NCBI GenBank assembly: GCA_045650505.1
Contig: JAZRRE010000009.1
Span: 1-25,597 of the forward strand
DNA: 25,597 bases
From: RGIG1681 sp045650505
GTDB lineage: Bacteria; Bacillota; Clostridia; Christensenellales; UBA1242
Direction: 5' to 3'
The first letter of the stretch is position 1, and every line of letters begins with the position of its first letter. This document shows positions 7,374 through 14,735 of this stretch, piece by piece. The notes below the pieces were generated by a model. That model saw only the letters and a program-made list of their open reading frames with translations. It ran no database searches and had not been told where the DNA came from. The translations under genes and the position numbers were made by a program.

Positions 7374-7402
7374 ATTATAACATATAATATTATAAATTTC
7401 AA
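7374..7402 (-). promoter_or_regulatory. Promoter of floA operon
   Basis: Minus strand: TTGAAA (7397-7402), 17-bp spacer ending in TGT (extended -10), TATAAT (7374-7379). Start near 7367, leader about 18 bases. Confidence 0.6.
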
Positions 7403-7462
7403 TATCAAATCAAAAATTTAATTATAAAATTATAACAACATATAAAATTTTTTATAACAAAA

Positions 7463-7487
7463 AAACCACTGAAAAATTCAGTGGTTT
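7463..7487. terminator. Terminator after the HExxH protein gene
   Basis: AAACCACTGAA (7463-7473), AAA loop, TTCAGTGGTTT (7477-7487). The stem includes the end of the reading frame; A/T runs are on both sides. Confidence 0.75.
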
Positions 7488-8085
7488 AATAATCATATTT
7501 AGATTTATCTTTAATATTCTTTTCAATTTTAAATTTATAAAAGAAACCATACTTCTTTTTTGCTTGAACTTCTGCTTGGTCATAACGATAACAAACAGCA
7601 TTGAATGTATCAATATAATCCTCATCTGGATACTTATGTTTTTTCAAAAACTTAATTGAATACTTTTGAGCATCTCTCTCAATAGCCTGATTATTATACA
7701 TAACATCATCAACCGAAGATGTGAAATAAGCACCCCAATTTCGTTTCCATTTTTTTGCTGTGAATTCATACCATTTCAAATCTTTTGAAATGATACCATG
7801 TTGATATGCGTGTCTTGTTTCATGAGCAATTGTTTCCATTGCATGGAATCTAAATCTTGGCTCATAAATTAAATTTTGATTGAGCACAATTTTCTTCATT
7901 CCATTATGCACTGTAAACGCGCCAAAACAATTCCACTCTTCTTCTTCGTGAAGCTCCAAAATTAGTGGCTCAATCTTAAGTTGTTTAGCAACTTTTTTTT
8001 CAAGTGCAACCAATATTTTAAGTCTTTTTTCTGCACCATATTTCATCCATTTCTTTTTCTTAAATTTTGAGAATAAAAATAACAT
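7486..8085 (-). CDS. Putative zinc metalloprotein with HExxH motif
   Basis: 199 aa from ATG 8085 (AGGTG six bases upstream; the longer frame to 8130 crosses the promoter). HETRHAYQH gives zinc ligands His88 and His92 with catalytic Glu89; the later YNNQAIERDAQKYS (Y-x2-Q-x2-E-x2-A) supplies a probable third ligand, Glu136. This combination is common in small gluzincin-like or minigluzincin-type proteins found in Firmicutes genomes and phages. A hydrophobic start (MLFLFSKF) is too short for a clear signal peptide, so the protein is probably cytoplasmic. Substrate unknown; actual peptidase activity is not shown by sequence alone. The gene is divergent from the glycosylase gene with under 90 bases between the starts. 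Confidence 0.65.
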   Translation of the reverse strand: MLFLFSKFKKKKWMKYGAEKRLKILVALEKKVAKQLKIEPLILELHEEEEWNCFGAFTVHNGMKKIVLNQNLIYEPRFRFHAMETIAHETRHAYQHGIISKDLKWYEFTAKKWKRNWGAYFTSSVDDVMYNNQAIERDAQKYSIKFLKKHKYPDEDYIDTFNAVCYRYDQAEVQAKKKYGFFYKFKIEKNIKDKSKYDY

Positions 8086-8101
8086 AATTTCACCTATTTC
8101 A

Positions 8102-8130
8102 ATTTTAACACAAAACAAATCTTCACACAA
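8102..8130 (-). promoter_or_regulatory. Promoter of the HExxH protein gene
   Basis: Minus strand: TTGTGT (8125-8130), 17-bp spacer ending in TGT, TAAAAT (8102-8107). Start near 8095, about 10 bases before ATG 8085. Confidence 0.45.
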
Positions 8131-8137
8131 TAAATTA

Positions 8138-8166
8138 TTGTCAATATTCTAAAATAATGATATAAT
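8138..8166 (+). promoter_or_regulatory. Promoter of glycosylase gene, probably leaderless
   Basis: TTGTCA (8138-8143), 17-bp spacer, TATAAT (8161-8166). The expected transcription start, 6-7 bases after the -10, coincides with the A of the start codon at 8173. No Shine-Dalgarno sequence is present. Confidence 0.6.
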
Positions 8167-8172
8167 TTTAAT

Positions 8173-9009
8173 ATGATATATAAATTAGAAAACAACATTA
8201 TAAAAGTTTATGATAAAACTCAATTCAACCCAAAACATATTTTAGAATGTGGTCAAGTTTTTCGTTTTGGAATTGATGAAAACAATAATTATTATGTCAT
8301 TTCAAAAGACAATAAAGCCACAATTATTAAACAAGATAATTGTTATGAAATAATATCTAATAATCCTGATTATTTTATAAATTATTTTGACTTAAACACT
8401 GATTACAATAAAATCAAAAAAACTCTTTCAAAAAACAAAACACTTTCAAAAATGATACCATTTGGCGAAGGCATTAGAATATTAAATGGCGATGCCCACG
8501 AAATGATTTTCTCTTATATAATTTCACAAAACAACAATATTAAACGCATTCAAAAAATAATTGATAAACTTTGTGAAATCGGCTCAAAACAAGAAGACTT
8601 TAATGCCTTTCCAACAATAGAAGAACTTTCTAAACAACCACTTGAATTTTACCAATCACTTGGTGCAGGTTATCGTGATAAATTTTTAAAACAAACTGCC
8701 GAAAGTTTAAAAAATATAGATTTAAGTGAAATTAAACAAAAATCAACCGATGAAATTTATAATTTCTTAATTTCTCTTCAAGGTGTTGGCCCAAAAGTTG
8801 CAAGTTGCATACTTTTGTTCGGTTTTCAAAAGAAGGATAAATTTCCTGTCGATACTTGGATTGAGCAAGTTTATTACAATCATTTTAACAATAAAAAAAT
8901 GTCACGACCTGAAATTCAAAAATACTTTGAGAATGAATTTAAAGAATATTCAGGCATTGCACAACAATATTTATTTTACTATGAACGCGAAAGAAAAACC
9001 AAGGATTAA
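8173..9009 (+). CDS. 8-oxoguanine DNA glycosylase/AP lyase, OGG1 family
   Basis: 278 aa. The C-terminal half holds a helix-hairpin-helix, LQGVGPKVASCILLFGF, followed by FPVDTWI. In human OGG1 the matching residues are the Schiff-base Lys249 and catalytic Asp268; here they are Lys208 and Asp227, with the Cys of the same helix (Cys212) also kept. The N-terminal part (CGQVFRFG, residues 26-33) matches the OGG_N beta domain start, and GAGYRDKFL matches the family's 'GlGYRa.yi' loop. The enzyme excises 8-oxoguanine from DNA and nicks the strand. Bacterial OGG1 homologues occur in Clostridia. Expressed from its own promoter, probably as a leaderless mRNA; ends in a terminator shared with the convergent gene. 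Confidence 0.9.
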   Translation: MIYKLENNIIKVYDKTQFNPKHILECGQVFRFGIDENNNYYVISKDNKATIIKQDNCYEIISNNPDYFINYFDLNTDYNKIKKTLSKNKTLSKMIPFGEGIRILNGDAHEMIFSYIISQNNNIKRIQKIIDKLCEIGSKQEDFNAFPTIEELSKQPLEFYQSLGAGYRDKFLKQTAESLKNIDLSEIKQKSTDEIYNFLISLQGVGPKVASCILLFGFQKKDKFPVDTWIEQVYYNHFNNKKMSRPEIQKYFENEFKEYSGIAQQYLFYYERERKTKD

Positions 9010-9022
9010 TTCCTTGGTTTTT
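8995..9022. terminator. Shared terminator of convergent genes
   Basis: AAAACCAAGGA (8995-9005) pairs with TCCTTGGTTTT (9011-9021). The stop codon of the plus-strand gene is in the loop and the stop of the minus-strand gene is at the right edge, so one hairpin ends both genes. Confidence 0.8.
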
Positions 9023-10016
9023 ATCTTCCCAACACAACCGGTGTATATGTGTTTTGTGAAATATAATGCACTGTGTCAATAAATTTATTAATTTGTGAAT
9101 GTGCTTCAATAGCCATACCTAAACTCACATCACTTGAAAGTGGCATTGGAAATTTTTTCAAAAATTTTTCAACTTTATCAATGAGTACCTCATACATATC
9201 TCTATTCATCATTGAAATTTCCTTTTCCAAATCTCTCATAAAATCAACTTGAAATCTTTCATATAAATCATTTGCTGCTTTGATTGCTGAAAGTCTTGCT
9301 TTTGTTTTTTCATCTTGCTCAATTTTAACAACTCTAACCGGTGTCATAGGTTTTTGTTCTTCAATTAATTTTTCCTTTTCCTTTTGATTGTCTTTTTTTA
9401 TCTCATCAATCATTTTCTTGATAAGTTCAGCACTTTCACCAAAGAACACCTTAATTAAATCAAACATTGAAACATAATCATCACCAAAACTTTCCCAACA
9501 ACTGATATATCTTGATGCTTTTTCTAATGCAGTTGTCATATAATTTAAGTTTTGATTTAACAATTTTAAATATGCTTGATTATTCTTTAAATCACCTTGC
9601 TCGATTAAAATCACCGCACAACTTGTAAAGTCTAATACCCCAGATAAGTAACCTGCAAAATTATCAGCAGACTTTTTATACTCGCAAAAAACACTTCCAG
9701 AATCTTTCACACTATTAATTTGCTTTTTAATTTTACCCGCAGCACTATTTTTAGCAAGCATATTATTATAGTAATCACGCAAAGTTTCAGGATTACTATA
9801 ATCAGCATTAAGCATTGACCTTGCTCTATTTATTGGATGGTCATTCATTATATAATATAAATTTTGAACAATTTTAAACATCATCACTTTAACTTCTTTC
9901 TTCAAAAGTGATAAAACATCATTTTCTGTTACTGTGCCATTTTCAAACATAAGTCTCAAATTTTCTAATTCAACTGGCATTTCTTTATTAATATCATTTA
10001 CTTCATTATTATTCAT
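9021..10016 (-). CDS. Helical cytoplasmic protein of unknown function
   Basis: 331 aa from ATG 10016, chosen because GGGGAG lies a few bases upstream; the open frame runs on to 10076 but overlaps the promoter. No membrane segment, signal peptide or cofactor motif is visible. The protein appears almost wholly alpha-helical with a Lys/Glu-rich linker near residues 215-240 (KKDNQKEKEKLIEEQK) separating two helical parts. I do not recognise a family. The gene has its own promoter and sits alone between the glycosylase and flavoprotein genes, so context gives no functional hint. Confidence 0.65.
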   Translation of the reverse strand: MNNNEVNDINKEMPVELENLRLMFENGTVTENDVLSLLKKEVKVMMFKIVQNLYYIMNDHPINRARSMLNADYSNPETLRDYYNNMLAKNSAAGKIKKQINSVKDSGSVFCEYKKSADNFAGYLSGVLDFTSCAVILIEQGDLKNNQAYLKLLNQNLNYMTTALEKASRYISCWESFGDDYVSMFDLIKVFFGESAELIKKMIDEIKKDNQKEKEKLIEEQKPMTPVRVVKIEQDEKTKARLSAIKAANDLYERFQVDFMRDLEKEISMMNRDMYEVLIDKVEKFLKKFPMPLSSDVSLGMAIEAHSQINKFIDTVHYISQNTYTPVVLGR

Positions 10017-10041
10017 ATAATTCTCCCCTTTAACCTTGAAA

Positions 10042-10070
10042 ATTATAACATTGAATTTTAATTTTGTAAA
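10042..10070 (-). promoter_or_regulatory. Promoter of the helical protein gene
   Basis: Minus strand: TTTACA (10065-10070), 17-bp spacer ending TGT, TATAAT (10042-10047). Start near 10035. Confidence 0.6.
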
Positions 10071-10080
10071 TACCAAATAA

Positions 10081-10106
10081 AAAACGAGTGAAATATCACT
10101 CGTTTT
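10081..10106. terminator. Terminator after the PNPOx-like gene
   Basis: AAAACGAGTGA (10081-10091), AATA loop, TCACTCGTTTT (10096-10106); 11-bp perfect stem. Confidence 0.8.
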
Positions 10107-10126
10107 AATTATAAATTATTTACAGA

Positions 10127-10531
10127 TTAACAAATAACTTCTGGCTTTTCATGTAAAGAATGAATCGCAGCTGCCATATTGCTTAAATAGAAAACTTCAA
10201 AAATCTTATCTTCTTCGTTATACATTTTACGAAGTTCAGGATTTGCATCAAGCATTGCTTTCTTTGCTTCTGAACGATAATCAAAAACAATTTTACCACT
10301 AACTCTAATCCATCTTTCTTCAGAAATCAACGCACAAAGTTCAATTTTTGGAGAAGCCATCATTTGCTTGAAAGCAGATTTGTGATTATTTGTATAGAAG
10401 TAAACTTTATCTTCAAATTCAACAACAGCATTGAATGGTCTAACTCGTGGTTGGTCACCATCAACTGTAGCAAAAAAGAAGGTTTTTGCTTGTCTTAAAT
10501 TTCTAACTATTCTTTCATTGTTTGCGCTCAT
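10127..10531 (-). CDS. PNPOx-like FMN-binding split-barrel protein
   Basis: 134 aa. Pattern of the pyridoxamine 5'-phosphate oxidase-like split barrel: a helix followed by FFFATVDGDQPRVRPFN, KVYFYTNNHKSAFKQMMASPKIELC and RWIRVSGKIVF, all standard elements that bind FMN (or F420/heme in relatives) at a dimer interface. Length is right for the small single-domain members found in Clostridia, often described as flavin reductase or NimA-like proteins. The reaction cannot be assigned. Ribosome binding site GAGG lies before ATG 10531; a promoter lies directly upstream and a terminator downstream, so it is a single-gene unit. Confidence 0.85.
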   Translation of the reverse strand: MSANNERIVRNLRQAKTFFFATVDGDQPRVRPFNAVVEFEDKVYFYTNNHKSAFKQMMASPKIELCALISEERWIRVSGKIVFDYRSEAKKAMLDANPELRKMYNEEDKIFEVFYLSNMAAAIHSLHEKPEVIC

Positions 10532-10555
10532 AATATATCCTCACTTTATAAAAAT

Positions 10556-10584
10556 AATATAGCATTATCGAACAAAAATCACAA
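10556..10584 (-). promoter_or_regulatory. Promoter of the PNPOx-like gene
   Basis: Minus strand: TTGTGA (10579-10584), 17-bp spacer ending TGC, TATATT (10556-10561). Confidence 0.5.
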
Positions 10585-10624
10585 GCAAATTTTAGTTCAT
10601 TTAAAACAAAATTTTTCACAAAAA

Positions 10625-10645
10625 AAGACGAACAAAGTTCGCCTT
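10625..10645 (-). terminator. Terminator of the rplU-prp-rpmA operon
   Basis: Stem 10625-10633 with 10637-10645. The one mismatch becomes G-U in minus-strand RNA, and the T run lies on the minus-strand 3' side. Confidence 0.7.
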
Positions 10646-10658
10646 AATTTACAATTAA

Positions 10659-10946
10659 TTATTTGCTAGCAGCAATAACAGAAACTCTCTTTTTATCTTT
10701 GCCAAATTTTTCAAATTTAACAACGCCATCAATTTTAGCATAGAGTGTATCATCATCACCGATACCAACATTTTCACCAGGATGAACATTTGTTCCTCTT
10801 TGACGAACAATAATGTTTCCACCTTTAACTGTTTCACCAGAATATTTTTTAACACCAAGTCTTTGAGCGTTTGAATCACGTCCGTTTCTTGTTGAACCAC
10901 CACCTTTATGGTGAGCAAATAACTGGATATTCATAAACATTGTCAT
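10659..10946 (-). CDS. rpmA: Large ribosomal subunit protein L27
   Basis: 95 aa. After a ten-residue extension ending NIQLF, the mature protein starts AHHKGGGSTRNGRDS, the highly conserved L27 N-terminus that reaches the peptidyl transferase centre. The QLF-A junction (after Phe10) is the cleavage site of the protease Prp, encoded immediately upstream. The start ATG overlaps the prp stop by four bases (ATGA) and has GGAGG ten bases upstream inside prp, giving translational coupling. Last gene of the operon. Confidence 0.97.
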   Translation of the reverse strand: MTMFMNIQLFAHHKGGGSTRNGRDSNAQRLGVKKYSGETVKGGNIIVRQRGTNVHPGENVGIGDDDTLYAKIDGVVKFEKFGKDKKRVSVIAASK

Positions 10947-11278
10947 AAGTTTTTAACCTCCAATTCAATATAGTCAGAAAAACTTTCATATAAATCAGAA
11001 ATTCCACAAAGCATTGTATCTAAAATTGCACAAGCTTGCAAATTTTGTTCATTTGATAGTTTTTCAGGTAAAGTGAATTTCAAATAACCTGCCTCATCAT
11101 CTCTCTTCATATCTAGTTCAATCATAACAATCATTAGAAGTCCTAAAACCGCTGTTTGAACAATACTTGAAAGTGATGCACAAACTATATCTTCACCCTT
11201 TTCTCCGTAATTAGTGTGACCATCACACTCAACTTCGAAAATCTTATTATCTCTTTTACTAATAACTACTTTTGTCAT
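10943..11278 (-). CDS. prp: Ribosomal-processing cysteine protease Prp
   Basis: 111 aa. The signature GHTNYGEKGEDIVCASLSS contains the catalytic dyad His21 and Cys33 (His22/Cys34 in Staphylococcus). Prp removes the N-terminal extension of L27 before or during ribosome assembly and is essential where that extension exists. It lies between rplU and rpmA, the standard order in Firmicutes, and its substrate site is intact in the next gene. Confidence 0.96.
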   Translation of the reverse strand: MTKVVISKRDNKIFEVECDGHTNYGEKGEDIVCASLSSIVQTAVLGLLMIVMIELDMKRDDEAGYLKFTLPEKLSNEQNLQACAILDTMLCGISDLYESFSDYIELEVKNL

Positions 11279-11301
11279 ATCTTACTACCACTCGAACTTA
11301 A

Positions 11302-11610
11302 TTATTTTTCAATTGAAACAACTTTAAGTTTTGTGTATGGTTGACGATGACCTTGTTTCTTACGAATGTTCTTTTTAGCTTTGTATTTGTATACAACAAC
11401 TTTTCTTTCTTTACCGAATTCAAGAACTTCGCAAATAGCTTTAGCTTTTTTTCCATTAGCAGAAGCAATTTCAACTTTATCGCCATCAGCAACAAGCAAA
11501 CATGGAAGTTCAACTTTTGCGCCAACTTCAGCGTCGATTTTTTCTGCTTTGAAATATGTGTTTGGTTCAACTTTATATTGTTTTCCACCAACTTCAACAA
11601 TAGCGTACAT
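11302..11610 (-). CDS. rplU: Large ribosomal subunit protein L21
   Basis: 102 aa, the normal length. YAIVEVGGKQYKV at the start and KAKKNIRKKQGHRQPYTKLKV at the end are standard L21 elements binding 23S rRNA. First gene of the operon, preceded by a GGAGG-type ribosome binding site and a leader of about 100 bases with predicted structure. Confidence 0.97.
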   Translation of the reverse strand: MYAIVEVGGKQYKVEPNTYFKAEKIDAEVGAKVELPCLLVADGDKVEIASANGKKAKAICEVLEFGKERKVVVYKYKAKKNIRKKQGHRQPYTKLKVVSIEK

Positions 11611-11709
11611 TTACATTTCCTCCTCTCTCCAGTCTCACTGCGAAGGTGCATAACATAGTTATGACTTTTATTTTTTCACAAGAAAAAAGATACCTTTTGC
11701 AAGTGGCAC
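11611..11709 (-). promoter_or_regulatory. Structured leader of rplU (L21 leader-like)
   Basis: The 5' untranslated region is about 99 nt by the predicted start near 11709. It contains the hairpin CATAAC/GTTATG (11649-11654 with 11658-11663). An L21 leader RNA is known before rplU in Firmicutes and is thought to bind L21 for autoregulation; position and size fit, but I could not align it to that family. Confidence 0.45.
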
Positions 11710-11715
11710 GAGCAT

Positions 11716-11744
11716 AGTCTATCACTTTGGATAAATTTTGTCAA
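11716..11744 (-). promoter_or_regulatory. Promoter of the rplU operon
   Basis: Minus strand: TTGACA (11739-11744), 17-bp spacer, TAGACT (11716-11721). Confidence 0.65.
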
Positions 11745-11763
11745 GATATTTATAAATAAATAT

Positions 11764-12621
11764 TTAAATTAAGCCATTTTCCTTATACAGCTCGATTTCT
11801 GAAATTTCCTTAATTTTTTCACCCGCTTTATTCAAAAACACAAATTTAAAATAGTGCGTATTATCAATAAATTTAAATAACTTAAAAATCTTAATTTTAG
11901 AGTCAATGTAAATTGTTTTTTCTAATAGTCCAATCGATAACTTTTCAAGTTTATTATGAACAAAAAATTGCCTTTTATATGATGTTGATTTTGAAGTTGA
12001 AAACAATAAAATCATAAGATTCACACAAACAAATCCAAGGGCAAAATTAAACTCAAAAAAGAATGAAACAAAAAACAAAATAAATAAACAAATGATAACA
12101 CAAAATGATATTACTTTCACTTTGTTTACCGATTCATTTCTACACTTATTTTTAGAAAACTTTGCAAGCAAAAACCTACCCATATCTAACGGATATATTG
12201 GCAAAATATTAAATAATAAAATTGATAAATTTACTGTTAAAACATCACTTAATATAACTGATGTTACAGGAAAAAACCAAAACATCACATAACACAAAAT
12301 AATAACACAAAAATTAAAAACGGGCCCTGCTAAAACAACCTTAATTTCATCATAAAAATTAAAATCATCGTAACCTTCAAGAGATGCACCAAAAAAGCTT
12401 AAGTGTATCTTTTCTGGCATATAACCAAGTTTTTTTGCAATAAAAAAATGACACATTTCGTGAAACAACAAAAATAAAACATAAATAAAATAAACTTTTA
12501 TAGTATCTAAAAAACAAGCTAATATAAATAATAAAACAAAAGAAAAATCTATCTTAAAAAAAGCTAGCTTGTTTTTGATTTTCTGCAAAATTATACTTTT
12601 TTTATTAAAAATATGTTTCAT
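11764..12621 (-). CDS. Site-2 protease family (M50) membrane metalloprotease, SpoIVFB-like
   Basis: 285 aa from ATG 12621 (an ATG nine bases upstream is also possible; neither has a clear ribosome binding site). Membrane protein with about six hydrophobic segments. HEMCH supplies the zinc ligands His54 and His58 with Glu55; LPIYPLDMGR near 140-149 is the second M50 motif with metal ligand Asp146. The order and the ~70-residue soluble tail resemble SpoIVFB, which cleaves pro-sigma-K in the mother cell, but the tail is not a clear CBS domain. Nothing next to it is a sporulation gene, so a general intramembrane protease is equally possible. Isolated gene divergent from the MreB-like gene. Confidence 0.85.
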   Translation of the reverse strand: MKHIFNKKSIILQKIKNKLAFFKIDFSFVLLFILACFLDTIKVYFIYVLFLLFHEMCHFFIAKKLGYMPEKIHLSFFGASLEGYDDFNFYDEIKVVLAGPVFNFCVIILCYVMFWFFPVTSVILSDVLTVNLSILLFNILPIYPLDMGRFLLAKFSKNKCRNESVNKVKVISFCVIICLFILFFVSFFFEFNFALGFVCVNLMILLFSTSKSTSYKRQFFVHNKLEKLSIGLLEKTIYIDSKIKIFKLFKFIDNTHYFKFVFLNKAGEKIKEISEIELYKENGLI

Positions 12622-12817
12622 AATAACCATTTTTGATGTTTTTATTTAAAATTTATATAGAAAAAACTCAATCTCTTTAACTATAAATAACTACTTTCAA
12701 ATTTTATTAATGATAAAATAAAAAAATAACTATCACTTCAAAAAAAATCACTAAAATTAAATAAAAACAATAAATGTCCTAAATTTTAACAAAATAAAAA
12801 TATATATCACTTTTAAT

Positions 12818-12847
12818 TTGTAACTTAAATTAAAAATGATATATAAT
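12818..12847 (+). promoter_or_regulatory. Promoter of the MreB-like gene
   Basis: TTGTAA (12818-12823), 18-bp spacer, TATAAT (12842-12847); AGGAGA at 12854-12859 serves ATG 12868. The rest of the 12622-12867 gap is very AT-rich and shows nothing else. Confidence 0.5.
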
Positions 12848-12867
12848 TAGTTTAGGAGAATAATATT

Positions 12868-13875
12868 ATGGCAACATCTCATTTAGGAATAAAACTTGGC
12901 TCAACAACCACTTATATCTATAAACCAGGCAACGGTATCGTGCTTCGTGAAGCAAGCATGGTTGCAATGTCATCAAATTTCAAGTTCAAAGATGTCAAAG
13001 CGGTTGGAAATGATGCAAAAAGAATGATTGGAAAAACCGGTGAAGATACAAAAATATATTCACCTATTGTAAATGGCGTTGTTGAGTATGAAGAATACGC
13101 AACAAATATGCTTAAAGGTTTCTTAAAAAAAATTTATCCAGCAAAAAAACTTGGTCATAATATCAAAGCTGTTTTATGCACCCCACTTGGAATCACACCC
13201 GCCGAAAAAAAATCTTTAGAAATAGTTTGCTTTAAGGCAGGAATCGCCGATGTATATTTAGTTCCAGACATAATTTGTTATGCTCTTGGAAACGGAATAG
13301 ATATAAAATCTGAAACTTCCCAACTTGTTGTAAATATCGGCGGTGACACAACAAATATCGCAACCGTTTCAAACTACACAATCATCAAAGGTTATAACTT
13401 TGCAATTGGTGGCGAACTCATAAATATCGCAATTGCTAAATACATTGAAGAAACTTATAATTTGCTTGTTTCCCTTGAACAAGTTGATAGATTAAAACTT
13501 GAAATCTGTTCTCTATTTGAAAATTATTCAGCATCAATGGAAATTATGGGTATAAATAAAACAACACAAATAAAAGAACGTGCTTTAATAACAGCAACAG
13601 AATTATATCCTATTGTCAATTACTATTATTCAAAAATCGCAGATGCAATCAACTCAATCATTCAAGAATCTGACCCAGCCATTGTTGAAGATATTGCTAA
13701 AAATGGAATTTATTTTTATGGCGGTGCAACAAGAATTGTTGGTCTTGAAAGATTTATGTCTGAACATACAAAATTTAAAATTCACTTCTCAAACATCTCA
13801 AAATCTAATATTGTTGGAACCGGTGAACTTATTAAATATCCTCAACTTTTGAAAAAAATTCTCAAAAATAATTAA
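12868..13875 (+). CDS. MreB-like actin-fold protein with altered ATP site
   Basis: 335 aa, the length of MreB/Mbl. The alignment can be followed along the whole chain: GNGIVLREASMVAM, AVGNDAKRMIGKT, NGVVEYEEYATNML, CTPLGITPAEKKS, VVNIGGDTTNIATVSNYTIIKG, IGGELINIAIAKYI. Key ATPase positions differ: phosphate-1 Asp of 'DLGTANT' is Lys9 (IKLGSTTT), phosphate-2 Asp of 'DIGGGTT' is Asn156 (NIGGDTT), and the catalytic Glu of 'EEP' is Asp134. MreB forms membrane-bound filaments guiding cell-wall synthesis; this paralogue may assemble without normal ATP turnover or act as a partner of a true MreB. Alone under its own promoter; two exported proteins follow. Confidence 0.85.
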   Translation: MATSHLGIKLGSTTTYIYKPGNGIVLREASMVAMSSNFKFKDVKAVGNDAKRMIGKTGEDTKIYSPIVNGVVEYEEYATNMLKGFLKKIYPAKKLGHNIKAVLCTPLGITPAEKKSLEIVCFKAGIADVYLVPDIICYALGNGIDIKSETSQLVVNIGGDTTNIATVSNYTIIKGYNFAIGGELINIAIAKYIEETYNLLVSLEQVDRLKLEICSLFENYSASMEIMGINKTTQIKERALITATELYPIVNYYYSKIADAINSIIQESDPAIVEDIAKNGIYFYGGATRIVGLERFMSEHTKFKIHFSNISKSNIVGTGELIKYPQLLKKILKNN

Positions 13876-13923
13876 TATAATTATTATATAAACTTTGCCT
13901 ATAACTTATAATTATAGTTAGTA

Positions 13924-13952
13924 TTGACTTTTCAATAAAAAACTGCTATAAT
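13924..13952 (+). promoter_or_regulatory. Promoter of the exported-protein pair
   Basis: TTGACT (13924-13929), 17-bp spacer, TATAAT (13947-13952). Start near 13959; GGGAG before ATG 14015. Confidence 0.65.
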
Positions 13953-14014
13953 TACCCTGTTATTAGCAAAGTTTTTTTATTTTGTTTTTTATTTTATATT
14001 CTAGGGAGTGGAAT

Positions 14015-14719
14015 ATGGTTTCAAAAAAAGAAAAGAAAGTTATTGTCATAAGCATCATTTCGCTAATTTTAGTCGCTGTTGTTGCAATTAGCGCTGTTTT
14101 TATTGTTCGCAAAAAAAATAAAGACAAAGAAAATAGTTTAATTTCAAGCAATATGAGTCAAATTGACACAAATTTAACTAACCTTGCTATTTTTAATGGT
14201 GATGTTTCTTCAAATTATAATGGAACATATAAATTCAACACTATAAAAGACATTGAGTTCAGTGATAAATTAACAAAACAAGAAATTCAAGCATTATATA
14301 AAAATAAAAATGTATCTAACGAAAATGAATTATTCGACCTATTAAAAAAAGAAAAAGATGATGCAACAAAAGATGGTGAACTTATTGTCTTATCTAATGG
14401 TTGCATCAACAAAACTTATGGAACAAACAAAAATAGAATACCTGTTCCTAAAAGTGCAGGAACATACGTTGGAGATGACAATCTTTCTAGAGTAACCATA
14501 ACAAGTTCAAAAGAAATATTTTTTATTTCTCTTAACTATTCATCTAAAAACGCTGCTTTAAACTTATCATATACTTCAACAACAAATGGCACAAAACTTT
14601 ATATTTTTAAACAAATTTGCAGTAAATATGACCCAGATTTAGTCTTAATTAATGTAACTTATGAATACGATTTACATATAATTGAAGAAGAAATAGATGA
14701 AGAAATTTATGATTGGTAA
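14015..14719 (+). CDS. Membrane-anchored extracytoplasmic protein, unknown
   Basis: 234 aa from ATG 14015 (GGGAG upstream). A positively charged N-terminus, one membrane segment (residues 9-30) and then a polar domain that should lie outside the cell. The domain begins with NGTYKFNTIKDIEF near residue 68, resembling the SGIYKFQKDTLSFDDI segment of the next gene, so the two may share a distantly related module. A single long acidic tail (EEEIDEEIYDW) ends the protein. No known family recognised. The next gene starts 17 bases after the stop, so the two form an operon. Confidence 0.75.
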   Translation: MVSKKEKKVIVISIISLILVAVVAISAVFIVRKKNKDKENSLISSNMSQIDTNLTNLAIFNGDVSSNYNGTYKFNTIKDIEFSDKLTKQEIQALYKNKNVSNENELFDLLKKEKDDATKDGELIVLSNGCINKTYGTNKNRIPVPKSAGTYVGDDNLSRVTITSSKEIFFISLNYSSKNAALNLSYTSTTNGTKLYIFKQICSKYDPDLVLINVTYEYDLHIIEEEIDEEIYDW

Positions 14720-14735
14720 TCAAGGAGAATTTATT

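Noticed and set aside
10655..11651. Long alternate-frame open frames overlapping rpmA and rplU
   Set aside because: They shadow clear ribosomal protein genes and have Leu/Lys-rich nonsense composition.
13891..13973. AACTTTGC (13891-13898) and GCAAAGTT (13966-13973) followed by a T run, possible terminator of the MreB-like gene
   Set aside because: The arms are 67 bases apart and enclose a consensus promoter, so a normal terminator is unlikely; a regulatory loop cannot be excluded but is unsupported.
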